From JBEIQE01 sp040376705 (GTDB lineage: Bacteria > Pseudomonadota > Alphaproteobacteria > UBA2400): a stretch of 64,000 nt of DNA. The position numbers and the translations under genes were made by a program. Under the pieces are notes generated by a model. It had not been told where the DNA came from. It ran no database searches and saw only the letters and a program-made list of their open reading frames with translations. Below, in pieces: positions 43,624 to 51,753 of this stretch. The stretch covers positions 1 through 64,000 of the forward strand of contig JBEIQE010000010.1 of NCBI GenBank assembly GCA_040376705.1, written 5' to 3'. The number at the start of each line of letters is the position of its first letter. Position 1 is the stretch's first letter.

Positions 43624-44595
43624 GGCCTGCTTAATCTGGTTGGCTACTTCAGTAGCAGCCTGCCAGATTTCTTCAAGCCGGGATGAGTAAGCCCAGTCAC
43701 TGGTGATTGCTAGGTGGTTATGCATATCAACAACAGGGCCGCTTTTAAGGCCATGCGCTACAATCGCATACTTCCAGCGATGCAGCTTGGCATAACCTGC
43801 CTTCGCTTTATCAAGCTGCAGTAACTTGCAAAGCTCATCAAGCAGATGCTTTTCAACCCATAGCGGGTCTGTGTCGATATGCTGTTCGGCCCAGTCGTTA
43901 TGACTATGGGCAACCAGACATGTTTTACTGGGGTCGCGCCCGGGCTTATTCGAGTTAACCGTGATCCACTTGATCGGGCTATCATGCACACGTGCACCCA
44001 GCCACGGCAAATCAATCGCCTCCTCAAATCCAAGCATAACCGCATGGCAGGCCTTCATCGAGACATGCTGTAATACAGGTGGGCATAGGTCTGTAGGTGC
44101 CAGAAGTGTACGCACTTGCTCCGGCGGTGCCGTCAGAATTACCCAGTCATAACTGCCCAGTAAATTGCCATCTGCCTTATTATGGAGCTGCCATTTGCTG
44201 TCTCGGTTGATAGGCGCAATTTCGGTATTGAGAATAACGTGGCTATCTCTAGCGAGCCATGAGCACCAGCTGTTCATTTGCGGGCTGGCGGTATAATGCT
44301 TTTCATCCCAGATGCGTTCCCAACTCCTGGTCGGGCTCAGATTTATTATTTTACCAGTGCTATGCGATATCACGCCTTGCTCAATAAGTGGCTGCAGATA
44401 GGCTTGAAACGCGGGTGTGCGGGCAGTAAAAAACTGTGCGCCATGGTCAAACGCAAATGGGCCAGATATGCGTGTGGAACATCTACCGCCTACGCCGCGG
44501 GCTTTCTCGTACACAGTTACTTTAGCATGAGAGCCCAGGCTGTGCGCCAGTAGAAGGCCAGAAAGCCCAGCCCCGATGATCGCTATATTTTTCAT
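43609..44595 (-). CDS. Renalase-like FAD-dependent amine oxidoreductase
   Basis: The 328-residue protein begins with the dinucleotide motif IAIIGAGLSGLLLAHSL and continues with the renalase-type GVGGRCSTR and FDHGAQFFTAR. It ends with a WAYSSRLEEIWQAATEVANQI segment. Bacterial relatives oxidise isomeric dihydronicotinamides, a repair of damaged NAD(P)H; this role is inferred. It overlaps DUF3429 by four bases and forms a unit with DUF3429 and SbtA. The stops of this gene and the photolyase gene overlap by 15 bases. Confidence 0.87.
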   Translation of the reverse strand: MKNIAIIGAGLSGLLLAHSLGSHAKVTVYEKARGVGGRCSTRISGPFAFDHGAQFFTARTPAFQAYLQPLIEQGVISHSTGKIINLSPTRSWERIWDEKHYTASPQMNSWCSWLARDSHVILNTEIAPINRDSKWQLHNKADGNLLGSYDWVILTAPPEQVRTLLAPTDLCPPVLQHVSMKACHAVMLGFEEAIDLPWLGARVHDSPIKWITVNSNKPGRDPSKTCLVAHSHNDWAEQHIDTDPLWVEKHLLDELCKLLQLDKAKAGYAKLHRWKYAIVAHGLKSGPVVDMHNHLAITSDWAYSSRLEEIWQAATEVANQIKQALNIE

Positions 44596-45005
44596 GCTGT
44601 ATATACGGCTATTATCGCCAGACAGACCACGACAATTCCTGTAATTATAAGCCGTAAGATCATATAGGATTTGTGGATCACTCCGCGCTTCAGGCAGAAA
44701 TAATCCGCAGGTAACAAGAGTAAAAACAGCAATATCATCGCTAAATAAAAGGATTGGTCCATTTGTATGAAGGCTATCCAGCCAAGCAGCGCAATCATGT
44801 TAGAATAAATTAACAGTGAGAGATTTTTCCCGAGCGTTAGTCCCCAGCAGGCGCCTGCCATGAAAGACAGGATAATCAGGGCGTATACGCGTAAAGCCTC
44901 AGCCATGGCCGTACTGCTACTCAGGCCGAATGACTGGTCAGCCGCAACAGCAATAAATGGCAGAGTGCCGGCAAAGGCGAGATACTTTTCTATATTCTGT
45001 GTCAT
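44592..45005 (-). CDS. DUF3429 membrane protein
   Basis: The 137-residue protein has four to five hydrophobic helices. The segment ALIILSFMAGACWGLTLG is characteristic of DUF3429. Genes of this family are often near photolyase, cryptochrome or renalase-like genes, as here. The function is unknown. It sits between sbtA (8-bp gap) and the renalase-like gene (four-base overlap). Confidence 0.85.
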   Translation of the reverse strand: MTQNIEKYLAFAGTLPFIAVAADQSFGLSSSTAMAEALRVYALIILSFMAGACWGLTLGKNLSLLIYSNMIALLGWIAFIQMDQSFYLAMILLFLLLLPADYFCLKRGVIHKSYMILRLIITGIVVVCLAIIAVYTA

Positions 45006-45013
45006 ATGAAGAC

Positions 45014-45991
45014 CTAAATTACATTCTGTAAGAATTTATAATATACAGGCAATCCGATCAGAATATTAAACGGAAATGTTATGCCAAGCGATAACGGCAA
45101 ATAAATTTCGGCCCGTGCTTGCGGCAAGGCAAGCCGCATAGCTGCTGGTACAGCAATATAGGAAGCACTGGCACAAAGAGTGACAAACAGAAATGAAGTA
45201 CCAAAGTCGCTTCCTGTAACCCAGCAGATGGCAGTTCCTATCAGTGCACCGATAATAGGCATGTAAATGCCAAATGCTACGAGCGGCCAGCCTAACTTGA
45301 GCAGGTTTTGTTTGTTTCTGGCGACGAGTAACCCCATATCAAGCAGGAAGAAGCAGAGAAATCCCTGAAAGGGCTTACTGAGGAAGGCGCCGATCTTGTT
45401 CATTCCGTTCTGGCCAGTAACGCTACCAATTATAAATGATCCTAAAAGCAGTAAAACGGCACCGTTAGTCATTACCTCGCGAACTAAATCTCCCGATGTG
45501 CTCGCGGATGATTCTTTCTGCTCAAGCCTGCCGGCCAGAATTAGGCCCGAGCCGATGGCAGGGGCTTCCATTAATGCCAGGATAGCTACAATGTAACCTG
45601 CATATATAATATTATTTATTTCAAGATAAGAAACGGCAGCTGCAAAAGTAACCATGCTTACTGAGCCGTAATGGGCAGAGACAGCAGCAGCATTGGCCCT
45701 GTCGAGTTCGGTTGTAGCTTTCAATAGCCAGAAACCGATGACCGGCTGCATAAATCCGACGCCGATGCCTGCGATAGCCAGCAGAAGCGCATCAATCCCC
45801 AGAGCGTCTGATTCTGATAGGGCTACGCCGCCTTTAAAGCCAATTGCCATCATCAGGTATAATGCGAAATATCTGCTGATGCTCTCTGGTACTGTGAGAT
45901 CCGACCTTATAAAACCTGCAAATAAGCCCAACAGGAAAAAGAGAACGGGTGGCGAGAGCAGGCTCATACTAATAAGTTCAGTGCTAGTCAT
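45014..45991 (-). CDS. SbtA-family sodium-dependent bicarbonate permease
   Basis: The 325-residue protein has about ten transmembrane helices. It starts at ATG 45991 with a clear GGAGGTCAAA. Typical pieces are LFAGFIRSDLTVPESI, GVALSESDALGIDALLLAI and LEINNIIYAGYIVAILALMEAPAIG. In cyanobacteria SbtA takes up bicarbonate; in heterotrophs the substrate is less certain. It is divergent from a LysR gene that likely controls it. A decayed relative lies at about 54.0-54.3 kb. Confidence 0.9.
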   Translation of the reverse strand: MTSTELISMSLLSPPVLFFLLGLFAGFIRSDLTVPESISRYFALYLMMAIGFKGGVALSESDALGIDALLLAIAGIGVGFMQPVIGFWLLKATTELDRANAAAVSAHYGSVSMVTFAAAVSYLEINNIIYAGYIVAILALMEAPAIGSGLILAGRLEQKESSASTSGDLVREVMTNGAVLLLLGSFIIGSVTGQNGMNKIGAFLSKPFQGFLCFFLLDMGLLVARNKQNLLKLGWPLVAFGIYMPIIGALIGTAICWVTGSDFGTSFLFVTLCASASYIAVPAAMRLALPQARAEIYLPLSLGITFPFNILIGLPVYYKFLQNVI

Positions 45992-46053
45992 TTTGACCTC
46001 CAGCACCGTGATAGCGAGCACTTTTAAATATGTTAAATTTATAGTATTAAAGA

Positions 46054-46071
46054 GAGTAATTGAATTTACTC
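46054..46071. promoter_or_regulatory. Inverted repeat between sbtA and lysR
   Basis: GAGTAA-TTGAAT-TTACTC has perfect 6-bp arms and ends 11 bp before the LysR start codon. LysR proteins often bind such dyads in the shared intergenic region. Here the location suggests autorepression, with sbtA 60 bp on the other side. Confidence 0.5.
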
Positions 46072-46082
46072 ATGGATATAAA

Positions 46083-46934
46083 ATGCCTTTTCATGTGGAT
46101 ACCCTTATTCTCAAAAGCTTTGTGGCCATAGCCGAGACGGGAAGTTTTAGCAGAGCCGCAGAAACTGTCGGCAGAAGTCAATCTGCGGTCAGTCTGCAAA
46201 TCCAGAAGCTGGAAGAGAATCTGAACTGCGCACTGTTTGAACGGGGCAAAAACATTGCCCTTACCGAACAGGGGGAAATCTTCCTTGGATACGCGCGGCG
46301 TATGATTGAGCTGCAGTGGGAAGCTTTCAGTCGCCTCAACGAGCCTGAAATGAAGGGAACCATTACCTTGGGCACGCCTGAGGATTTTGCAACGCATTAT
46401 CTCCCAGCCATCCTTGCCAGCTTTGCCAAACAGCATCCTCGGGTGCAATTACATGTGGTCTGCGATCTTACGTTAAATCTGGTCAAACAGTTTAATCAGG
46501 GGCATCTCGACCTGATACTGGTTAAGCGAGACCCGGAACGGGTTAAGGGCGGTACGAAAGTCTGGAAAGAGCCGCTTGTATGGGTAGCTTCCGAACATTA
46601 CGAATCTAACGCACCTATAAAACTCGTTCTTGCGCCACAACCTTGTATTTATAGGGCGCGTGCACTGGCAGCACTCGATAGGTCGAGGAAAAGCTGGGAG
46701 ATTGTTTATACCAGCCCCAGCCTTGCCGGCTCCATTGCTGCGGTAAGGGCTGGCCTTGGAATTACAATCTTGCCGGCGCGCATGGTTCCGGCAGGCTTAA
46801 ACGTTGTCACAACTTCGCTCAAACTTCCCCATCTTGCCGATTCTGAAATCGCATTACTTAAAAAAGATAATCTATCCGTAGCCGGAAAGGCTCTCTTCAG
46901 CCACATAACATCCTGTCTGGAGAACCATGGCTGA
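46083..46934 (+). CDS. LysR-family transcriptional regulator
   Basis: The 283-residue protein starts at ATG 46083 (MPFHVDTLILKSFVAIAETG). The winged helix (residues 5-63) has SRAAETVGRSQSAVSLQIQKLEENL. The effector domain begins near 90 (GTITLGTPEDFATHYLPAIL). It is divergent from sbtA across 91 bp, with an inverted repeat in between; by the usual LysR pattern it should regulate the sbtA-DUF3429-renalase unit. The effector is unknown. A longer in-frame start upstream would overlap sbtA and is discarded. Confidence 0.93.
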   Translation: MPFHVDTLILKSFVAIAETGSFSRAAETVGRSQSAVSLQIQKLEENLNCALFERGKNIALTEQGEIFLGYARRMIELQWEAFSRLNEPEMKGTITLGTPEDFATHYLPAILASFAKQHPRVQLHVVCDLTLNLVKQFNQGHLDLILVKRDPERVKGGTKVWKEPLVWVASEHYESNAPIKLVLAPQPCIYRARALAALDRSRKSWEIVYTSPSLAGSIAAVRAGLGITILPARMVPAGLNVVTTSLKLPHLADSEIALLKKDNLSVAGKALFSHITSCLENHG

Positions 46935-46990
46935 TGGCTGCAGCTCCGACCCAGCTTATTTGCAAAACTCATCATAATACTTTATTAATT

Positions 46991-47008
46991 GATAATACCA
47001 ATATTATC
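46991..47008. promoter_or_regulatory. Inverted repeat in the promoter region of the DUF465/TerC run
   Basis: GATAATA-CCAA-TATTATC is a perfect dyad of 7-bp arms. It lies just upstream of a possible sigma-70 promoter, with TTGCGA at 47018-47023 and CTATAT at 47041-47046, a 17-bp spacing. The dyad could be an operator. Confidence 0.4.
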
Positions 47009-47076
47009 CGAAACGGCTTGCGAAGCAGGGCAGTGCTACACTATATCTAAGTTATGAAGCGGGCCGGGCCCCTCTG

Positions 47077-47139
47077 GTAATGGAAATGTATATTTCTATT
47101 ACGATGTCGGACCGCATCGGGAGTATTCCCGGTGTCGGT
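47077..47139 (+). promoter_or_regulatory. Structured leader: two hairpins with GUAU loops
   Basis: The first hairpin (47077-47102) is GTAATGGAAAT-gtat-ATTTCTATTAC, 11 pairs including one G-U. The second (47111-47139) has CGGGA-gtat-TCCCG extended by CAT/GTG and ACCG/CGGT, about 12 pairs with a bulge. Both have the loop GUAU. They precede a gene with GAAGGAGG and ATG 47197. This looks like a cis-regulatory RNA, but I do not see the conserved sequences of the manganese yybP-ykoY riboswitch. Confidence 0.45.
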
Positions 47140-47196
47140 TTCTATTGAAAAACTGCCACCTGGAACTCCTGAACGTGTAACGCGAAGGAGGAAAAC

Positions 47197-47403
47197 ATGT
47201 CAGTTAAGCTTCTAAAGTCACTTCTTTTCAAGATCAGTCAAATTCAGATGCAGATAGAGCGTGAGCAGCAGCGTCCACGTGCTGACTGGCTGCGCTTGTT
47301 GAGGCTTAAGAAAGTCCGGCTGCTGCTTAGCGAGAGACTTTATCTTATGTTTGGTATTCCGCCACACCGGCTACAGCCGTGCAGAGTCAACCAGAGGCGT
47401 TGA
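47197..47403 (+). CDS. DUF465/YdcH-like small protein
   Basis: The 68-residue basic helical protein has a strong ribosome site (GAAGGAGGAAAAC). The central part EREQQRPRADWLRLLRLKKVRLLLSERL recalls DUF465, in which short proteins have a Glu-x-x-x-Arg-Pro helix and a Leu-Lys-Lys-x-(Arg/Lys)-Leu hinge; the usual Pro-Asp is replaced. The function of the family is unknown. It is followed by a second structured segment before terC. Confidence 0.6.
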   Translation: MSVKLLKSLLFKISQIQMQIEREQQRPRADWLRLLRLKKVRLLLSERLYLMFGIPPHRLQPCRVNQRR

Positions 47404-47418
47404 GCGTGGTTACTGAGC

Positions 47419-47495
47419 CCTCACGATAACAAGCATGGATTGTTTATCGGGCCAGTGTTCGTCGTTGTGAGGCGTCCCGCCTGGTGCGGGACGTC
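47419..47495 (+). promoter_or_regulatory. Structured segment upstream of terC
   Basis: An outer CCTCAC (47419-47424)/GTGAGG (47467-47472) stem encloses a CGATAACAA/TTGTTTATCG hairpin with one bulge. It is followed by CGTCCCGC-ctggt-GCGGGACG (47473-47493), a strong hairpin without a U tract. Directly upstream of an Alx/TerC-like gene this is a candidate for translational control; Alx in E. coli has a regulatory leader, but the sequences differ. Confidence 0.4.
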
Positions 47496-47524
47496 TTGAA
47501 TAAACCAGATATCGGAAAAGCATT

Positions 47525-48517
47525 ATGGATCTACTTCTCCAGTCTCTAAACTCTGACTTTCTGGGCAAAGATGTCTGGATGTGGCTGACTTTTATAACTC
47601 TTGTCATTGGCCTTCTGGCTTTCGATCTCGGTGTTTTACATAAAGAAAACAAGGTAATTGAGGCGCGGGAAAGCCTGCTCTTGTGCGCGGGTTACATCGC
47701 TATTGCCCTTCTGTTCGGTATCTGGGTTTGGTGGGAATTGGGAGCTGAATCCGGCATGAACTACATGACGGGTTTCTTTATCGAGAAGACACTGGCTCTC
47801 GATAACATTTTCATCATTTCGCTGATTTTTGCTTATCTGAATATTCCCCAACAGTATCAGCATAGGGTTTTGTTCTGGGGTATTCTGGGCGTTATCATTC
47901 TGCGTGGCATTATGATCGCTCTTGGCGCTACGCTTATTAGTGAATTCAGCTGGATTTTGTATATCTTTGGCTTCTTCCTTATACTCACAGGCGTAAAGAT
48001 GCTTTTTGCGGGTACCGAGCAGGCATCCATAGGCGATAGCAAGCTGATTGCATTTTTACGTACACGCATGCGGGTTACCGACAAACTCGAAGGTCAAAGT
48101 TTCTTTATCCGGCAAGCTGATCCTAAAACAGGCAAGATTGTTCGCTACGTTACACCGCTATTTCTGGCTCTGCTCATGATTGAATTTGTAGATCTAATTT
48201 TTGCGGTAGATTCAATTCCTGCAATCTTCGCGATTACAACTGACCCCTACATTGTCTACACCAGCAATATATTTGCTATACTTGGCTTGCGGGCTCTCTA
48301 TTTTGCACTTGCTGCGATGATGCACCGCTTTATTTATCTCAAGTATGCGCTTTCTGCCGTTTTGATCTTCATCGGCGGTAAGATATTCTGGAGCCATCTA
48401 GTGGGTAAGGTAGAGCCTAGTGTGTCTCTTGGCGTAACAATAGGTATTCTTGCTACTGGAATAATCTGGTCGCTTGTCAAAACCCGTCATCAAAAATCGG
48501 TCATTGAAGATTCGTAA
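47525..48517 (+). CDS. TerC-family membrane protein (Alx-like)
   Basis: The 330-residue protein has about nine helices. The TerC acidic motifs are clear: EKTLALDNIFII in the first half and IEFVDLIFAVDSIPAIFAIT in the second. Alx-type proteins export manganese in E. coli and also respond to alkaline pH. It starts at ATG 47525 with GGAAAAGC. A second TerC gene of another subfamily follows after 74 bp. Confidence 0.92.
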   Translation: MDLLLQSLNSDFLGKDVWMWLTFITLVIGLLAFDLGVLHKENKVIEARESLLLCAGYIAIALLFGIWVWWELGAESGMNYMTGFFIEKTLALDNIFIISLIFAYLNIPQQYQHRVLFWGILGVIILRGIMIALGATLISEFSWILYIFGFFLILTGVKMLFAGTEQASIGDSKLIAFLRTRMRVTDKLEGQSFFIRQADPKTGKIVRYVTPLFLALLMIEFVDLIFAVDSIPAIFAITTDPYIVYTSNIFAILGLRALYFALAAMMHRFIYLKYALSAVLIFIGGKIFWSHLVGKVEPSVSLGVTIGILATGIIWSLVKTRHQKSVIEDS

Positions 48518-48591
48518 ACGGCCTGAACATTACCGGTTACTGCATAATTATTGCTTCTTATTGGGTAAACGAGGTTACTGGAGGGAATAAG

Positions 48592-49305
48592 ATGTTTGAG
48601 TGGATTTATATGCCAGAGGCATGGATAGCGCTGGCAACACTGACAACACTCGAGATCGTTCTTGGCGTTGATAACATCATATTCATTTCCATTCTGGCTG
48701 GAAAATTGCCTGAACATCAGCGCAACCTCGCGCGTCAGATTGGTATAGCTGTAGCTGCTGTGAGCCGGCTTGTACTGCTGTTTGCTATTGCCTGGATAGT
48801 CTCCTTAACCGCTACCGTATTTACGGTGCTTGGCAATGAAATATCTTGGCGTGACATAATCTTAATCAGCGGCGGCGTATTCCTGATCATGAAGGCCGTC
48901 AATGAAATGCATGTCAAGCTCGAGGGAAATAAGAATAATCTGGCAAGTCAGGCGCAGGCTACATTTGCCTTTGTCATACTGCAGATCATGCTGCTTGATG
49001 CAGTATTCGCGCTCGATTCAATCATTACAGCTGTGGGCATGACAGAGCATATTAGTGTGATGGTCATTGCAGTACTGTTGGCTACAGCAGTTATGGTGTT
49101 TCTGGCTAAAGCCATTCACGAATTTGTACAGAGGCACCCGACTGTAAAGATACTTGCACTGGCCTTCCTCTTGCTAATTGGCGTTGTTCTAATCGCCGAT
49201 GGGCTTGGCGAGCCGGTGCCAAAGGGTTATCTTTATTTCTCTATGGCGTTTGCAGTTTTTGTAGAACTCCTCAACATCAGATACAGGAAAGTATCCAGTT
49301 CATGA
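48592..49305 (+). CDS. TerC-family membrane protein (short, YjbE/YgdQ-like)
   Basis: The 237-residue protein has seven hydrophobic helices and the TerC motifs LGVDNIIFISILAGKLP and LDAVFALDSIITAVGM. It is shorter than the upstream relative, as expected for this subgroup. Ribosome site GGAGGG. Metal or membrane-protein roles are proposed for TerC proteins. Having two subfamilies in tandem with DedA suggests cation or stress handling at the membrane. Confidence 0.92.
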   Translation: MFEWIYMPEAWIALATLTTLEIVLGVDNIIFISILAGKLPEHQRNLARQIGIAVAAVSRLVLLFAIAWIVSLTATVFTVLGNEISWRDIILISGGVFLIMKAVNEMHVKLEGNKNNLASQAQATFAFVILQIMLLDAVFALDSIITAVGMTEHISVMVIAVLLATAVMVFLAKAIHEFVQRHPTVKILALAFLLLIGVVLIADGLGEPVPKGYLYFSMAFAVFVELLNIRYRKVSSS

Positions 49306-49402
49306 TGCTGGCTGTGCTGATGGTTATGAGGTCCGAGGAGATTTTTAGGCTTCCAGCCATTGGATGTGCAGCATAGTATGAGACTGGAGCAGGAGTAGGA
49401 CT

Positions 49403-50065
49403 ATGGCTGATTTTTCTGATATTCATTGGCTAGAATTATTCACGGCGCTTGACCATTTCATTTTTAATCTTGCGGTAAATCATGAATTCATGATTTTCGT
49501 GATTTTGTTTCTTATTATTTTTCTAGAGACAGCTCTGCTGCCGTTCACATTCTTCCCGGGGGATTCATTGCTGTTTGTAACTGGTGCGGTAGCGGCTACC
49601 GGTGCAGTAGATCCGGTAGTGCTGATGCTGGTTCTAATTTCTGCGGCCATACTGGGCAATGCAGCTGGTTTCATGCTTGGAAAGTCTCTAGGCAAGCAAA
49701 TTTACAAACGTGAATATTCTTGGCTGGACCGCGAGAAAATCGATAAGACTAGGCGCTTTTATGAAAAGCATGGTGCTGTTGCCCTTATCATCGCAAGATT
49801 TATTCCGGTAGTTCGGTCTGGCGCACCGCTTGTTGCAGGAGCGGCGGGAATGCCTGCGGGTAAGTTCCATCTTTACAGCATTATAGGGGCGGCAATCTGG
49901 GTAATCAGTCTTGTCGGCGCGGGGCTGCTGTTCGGTGACATTCCCGCAGTTAAGGATAATCTTGGCATAATCCTGATTCTGGGCATGAGTATTGTTATTG
50001 TGCCAATTACGCTTATGGCAGTATGGCAAACGTTAAGAAAAATTGTCGCACAGGGTAGTAAATAG
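49403..50065 (+). CDS. DedA-family membrane protein
   Basis: The 220-residue protein has the DedA pattern: LPFTFFPGDSLLFVTGAVAA, GNAAGFMLGKSLGK, FYEKHGAVALIIARFIPVVRSGAPLVAGAAGMP and a final tandem of helices. Arg of ARFIPVVRS and the Glu/Asp of the first motif are conserved functional residues. DedA proteins move lipid carriers such as undecaprenyl phosphate across the membrane and affect membrane-potential and drug tolerance. A strong GGAGCAGGAG precedes the ATG. Confidence 0.93.
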   Translation: MADFSDIHWLELFTALDHFIFNLAVNHEFMIFVILFLIIFLETALLPFTFFPGDSLLFVTGAVAATGAVDPVVLMLVLISAAILGNAAGFMLGKSLGKQIYKREYSWLDREKIDKTRRFYEKHGAVALIIARFIPVVRSGAPLVAGAAGMPAGKFHLYSIIGAAIWVISLVGAGLLFGDIPAVKDNLGIILILGMSIVIVPITLMAVWQTLRKIVAQGSK

Positions 50066-50190
50066 CCATCAGAATTTTACTTCGGCATGCTTGATGTCTG
50101 TTCTGTAACTATATCGATGAATTGGCACCTTTCCTTCTCACGGAAGGTCCTTAAAATAGACTAATAGTGTTCACTCGGGAGTTTTGTGAA

Positions 50191-51363
50191 ATGTCGACAT
50201 CTCTGATGCAGTATCTTGATCGTGCCATGGTCAAACTCGATGACCTTGGTCTTTTGCCGAAGCAGCAACAAGAAGCCCCTGTAATGGCGTTGATCAAGCA
50301 GGTCGCCGAGTATGATCAGGAGAAAATGGCTCTGATCGCCCGGACGCTATCACAAACCTCACTTTTTAATGAGGTGGTGCGTGAGCAGGTACAGGAGATG
50401 CGCTATGGCGAACGCTATGAGGCTATTGCCGGTATGTTTGATTCCATCCGTGACGACGCCAAGGCGATGGTCGATCAGGTTGAGGACGGTAAGCTAGACA
50501 CTTTCGAGCGGATGTCTAATTTCTGGATGAAAACTACCCGTGGCGATATTCCTGAGCGCTTTCGCAAGATCAAGGATACCTATCTTGATGTTTCGGCAGA
50601 CACGAAGGATCAGATTGCACGCGAGACCATTATCCTTGAGGCCTATCAGGATTTTCGAGGCGCTATGAAGCAGGCAGAAATCCTGGCGTTTGAGGTATTG
50701 CAGGTAGCTGAAAAGCGGCTGGAAGAGCGGCAGGCCGATCTTAAGGCCGCTAACGACATTGTTGTTGCCCATCAGGGGACAGATGCAGCAGAGCGGGCGC
50801 GACTGGAACTGGCGCGCGATGAAAAGCTGCGTGCCTTGCAGGAGGAAGATGCGCGCTATCAGATTGCTAAGGACTTATCCGATAACCTCACAGTAGGTTA
50901 CAATACTTCTGAAGTGGTTATGGCGCGCCTCATGCAGACCACCAGCGCAAAGAATCGTGTTTATGTTCAATCTGTCAGCTTCTTTGCCACTAATGAGACA
51001 GTTCTTACTGCACTTTCAGCCTCATTCACCGGACTGCATGGACTGCATGAAAGCACCCAGACGCTGAATAAGATGAAAGAAGGCGTGGAAAAATCACTCG
51101 AAACTCTGGCCGAGATCGGCAATCGCGTGCAGGAAGAAGCTCTCAAGGCTGGATATGGCCCGACCGTGCGCGCAGAAGCAGTTAAAAAGCTGGTTGATGC
51201 TGTCGTCCAGTATCAGGAGAAATCGCGTGAGATCGTTCTCGAGATGCGTAAGCTCTCGACAAAAAATGCCGAGGAAATCCGCGAGATCGTAGAAGATGGC
51301 AAGTCGCGCATGGCTAGATTGGCCCGGCAGGATATTCATCGTACCTCCGCGCTTGTGGCATGA
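50191..51363 (+). CDS. Uncharacterised coiled-coil protein, first of a three-gene unit
   Basis: The 390-residue protein starts at ATG 50191 (GGGAG eight bases upstream); a GTG at 50167 is possible. It is almost wholly helical, with charged heptads at about 150-235 and 300-375. A conserved-looking middle has NDIVVAHQGTDAAERARLEL and QTTSAKNRVYVQSVSFF. No signal peptide or transmembrane segment, so it is probably cytosolic. I considered TelA-type tellurite proteins but the characteristic pieces are absent. It overlaps the next gene by four bases. Confidence 0.75.
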   Translation: MSTSLMQYLDRAMVKLDDLGLLPKQQQEAPVMALIKQVAEYDQEKMALIARTLSQTSLFNEVVREQVQEMRYGERYEAIAGMFDSIRDDAKAMVDQVEDGKLDTFERMSNFWMKTTRGDIPERFRKIKDTYLDVSADTKDQIARETIILEAYQDFRGAMKQAEILAFEVLQVAEKRLEERQADLKAANDIVVAHQGTDAAERARLELARDEKLRALQEEDARYQIAKDLSDNLTVGYNTSEVVMARLMQTTSAKNRVYVQSVSFFATNETVLTALSASFTGLHGLHESTQTLNKMKEGVEKSLETLAEIGNRVQEEALKAGYGPTVRAEAVKKLVDAVVQYQEKSREIVLEMRKLSTKNAEEIREIVEDGKSRMARLARQDIHRTSALVA

Positions 51364-51752
51364 GTCTGCCTGATTCCAGAAACGCAGAGAAGGAACTCGA
51401 CGATATCCTGCTGGCGATGGATGTTGTTGATACCTTGCGGCATAGCTCGCGTGTGGTCGAGCGCGAGCTGGATACAGTTGTTCAGGATGCGCAGCTGCTG
51501 GAGCGCTTGCGCACTATTTATGCCGCTCAGGGTCTGGTTGTACCCGATCATATTTTGCGTGAAGGCGTAACCGCTCTGCGTGAGGACCGCTTTGCCTATA
51601 GGCCAGCACCGCCATCTCTCTCGCGTCATCTGGCGGAGTGGTATGTCAACAATCAGAAGCTGACACCTTTTGTTATTTATGGGGCTCTTCTGCTGCTGCT
51701 TGTTGTTGTGGCATCTCTGGTTTTAAGCCTGCTGCCGGTAGGAGTGCCTTAG
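51360..51752 (+). CDS. DUF6384-like tail-anchored protein
   Basis: The 130-residue protein has a helical cytosolic part with AMDVVDTLRHSSRVVERELD and VPDHILREGVTALREDRF and a single C-terminal helix (about 101-127), which would make it tail-anchored. I recall this pattern as DUF6384; that name is tentative. It is coupled to the upstream gene (ATGA) and is one base from the downstream gene. Confidence 0.75.
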   Translation: MSLPDSRNAEKELDDILLAMDVVDTLRHSSRVVERELDTVVQDAQLLERLRTIYAAQGLVVPDHILREGVTALREDRFAYRPAPPSLSRHLAEWYVNNQKLTPFVIYGALLLLLVVVASLVLSLLPVGVP

Positions 51753-51753
51753 C

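Noticed and set aside
47041..47196. Manganese riboswitch of the yybP-ykoY class upstream of TerC genes
   Set aside because: The location is right and a GGGAGTA string is present, but the conserved loop sequences of the class are not, and the two hairpins have GUAU loops. I list only a structured leader.
50191..51363. TelA/KlaA-type tellurite resistance protein
   Set aside because: The helical build and TerC neighbours suggest it, but the sequence lacks the pieces I would expect of TelA. I leave it unassigned.
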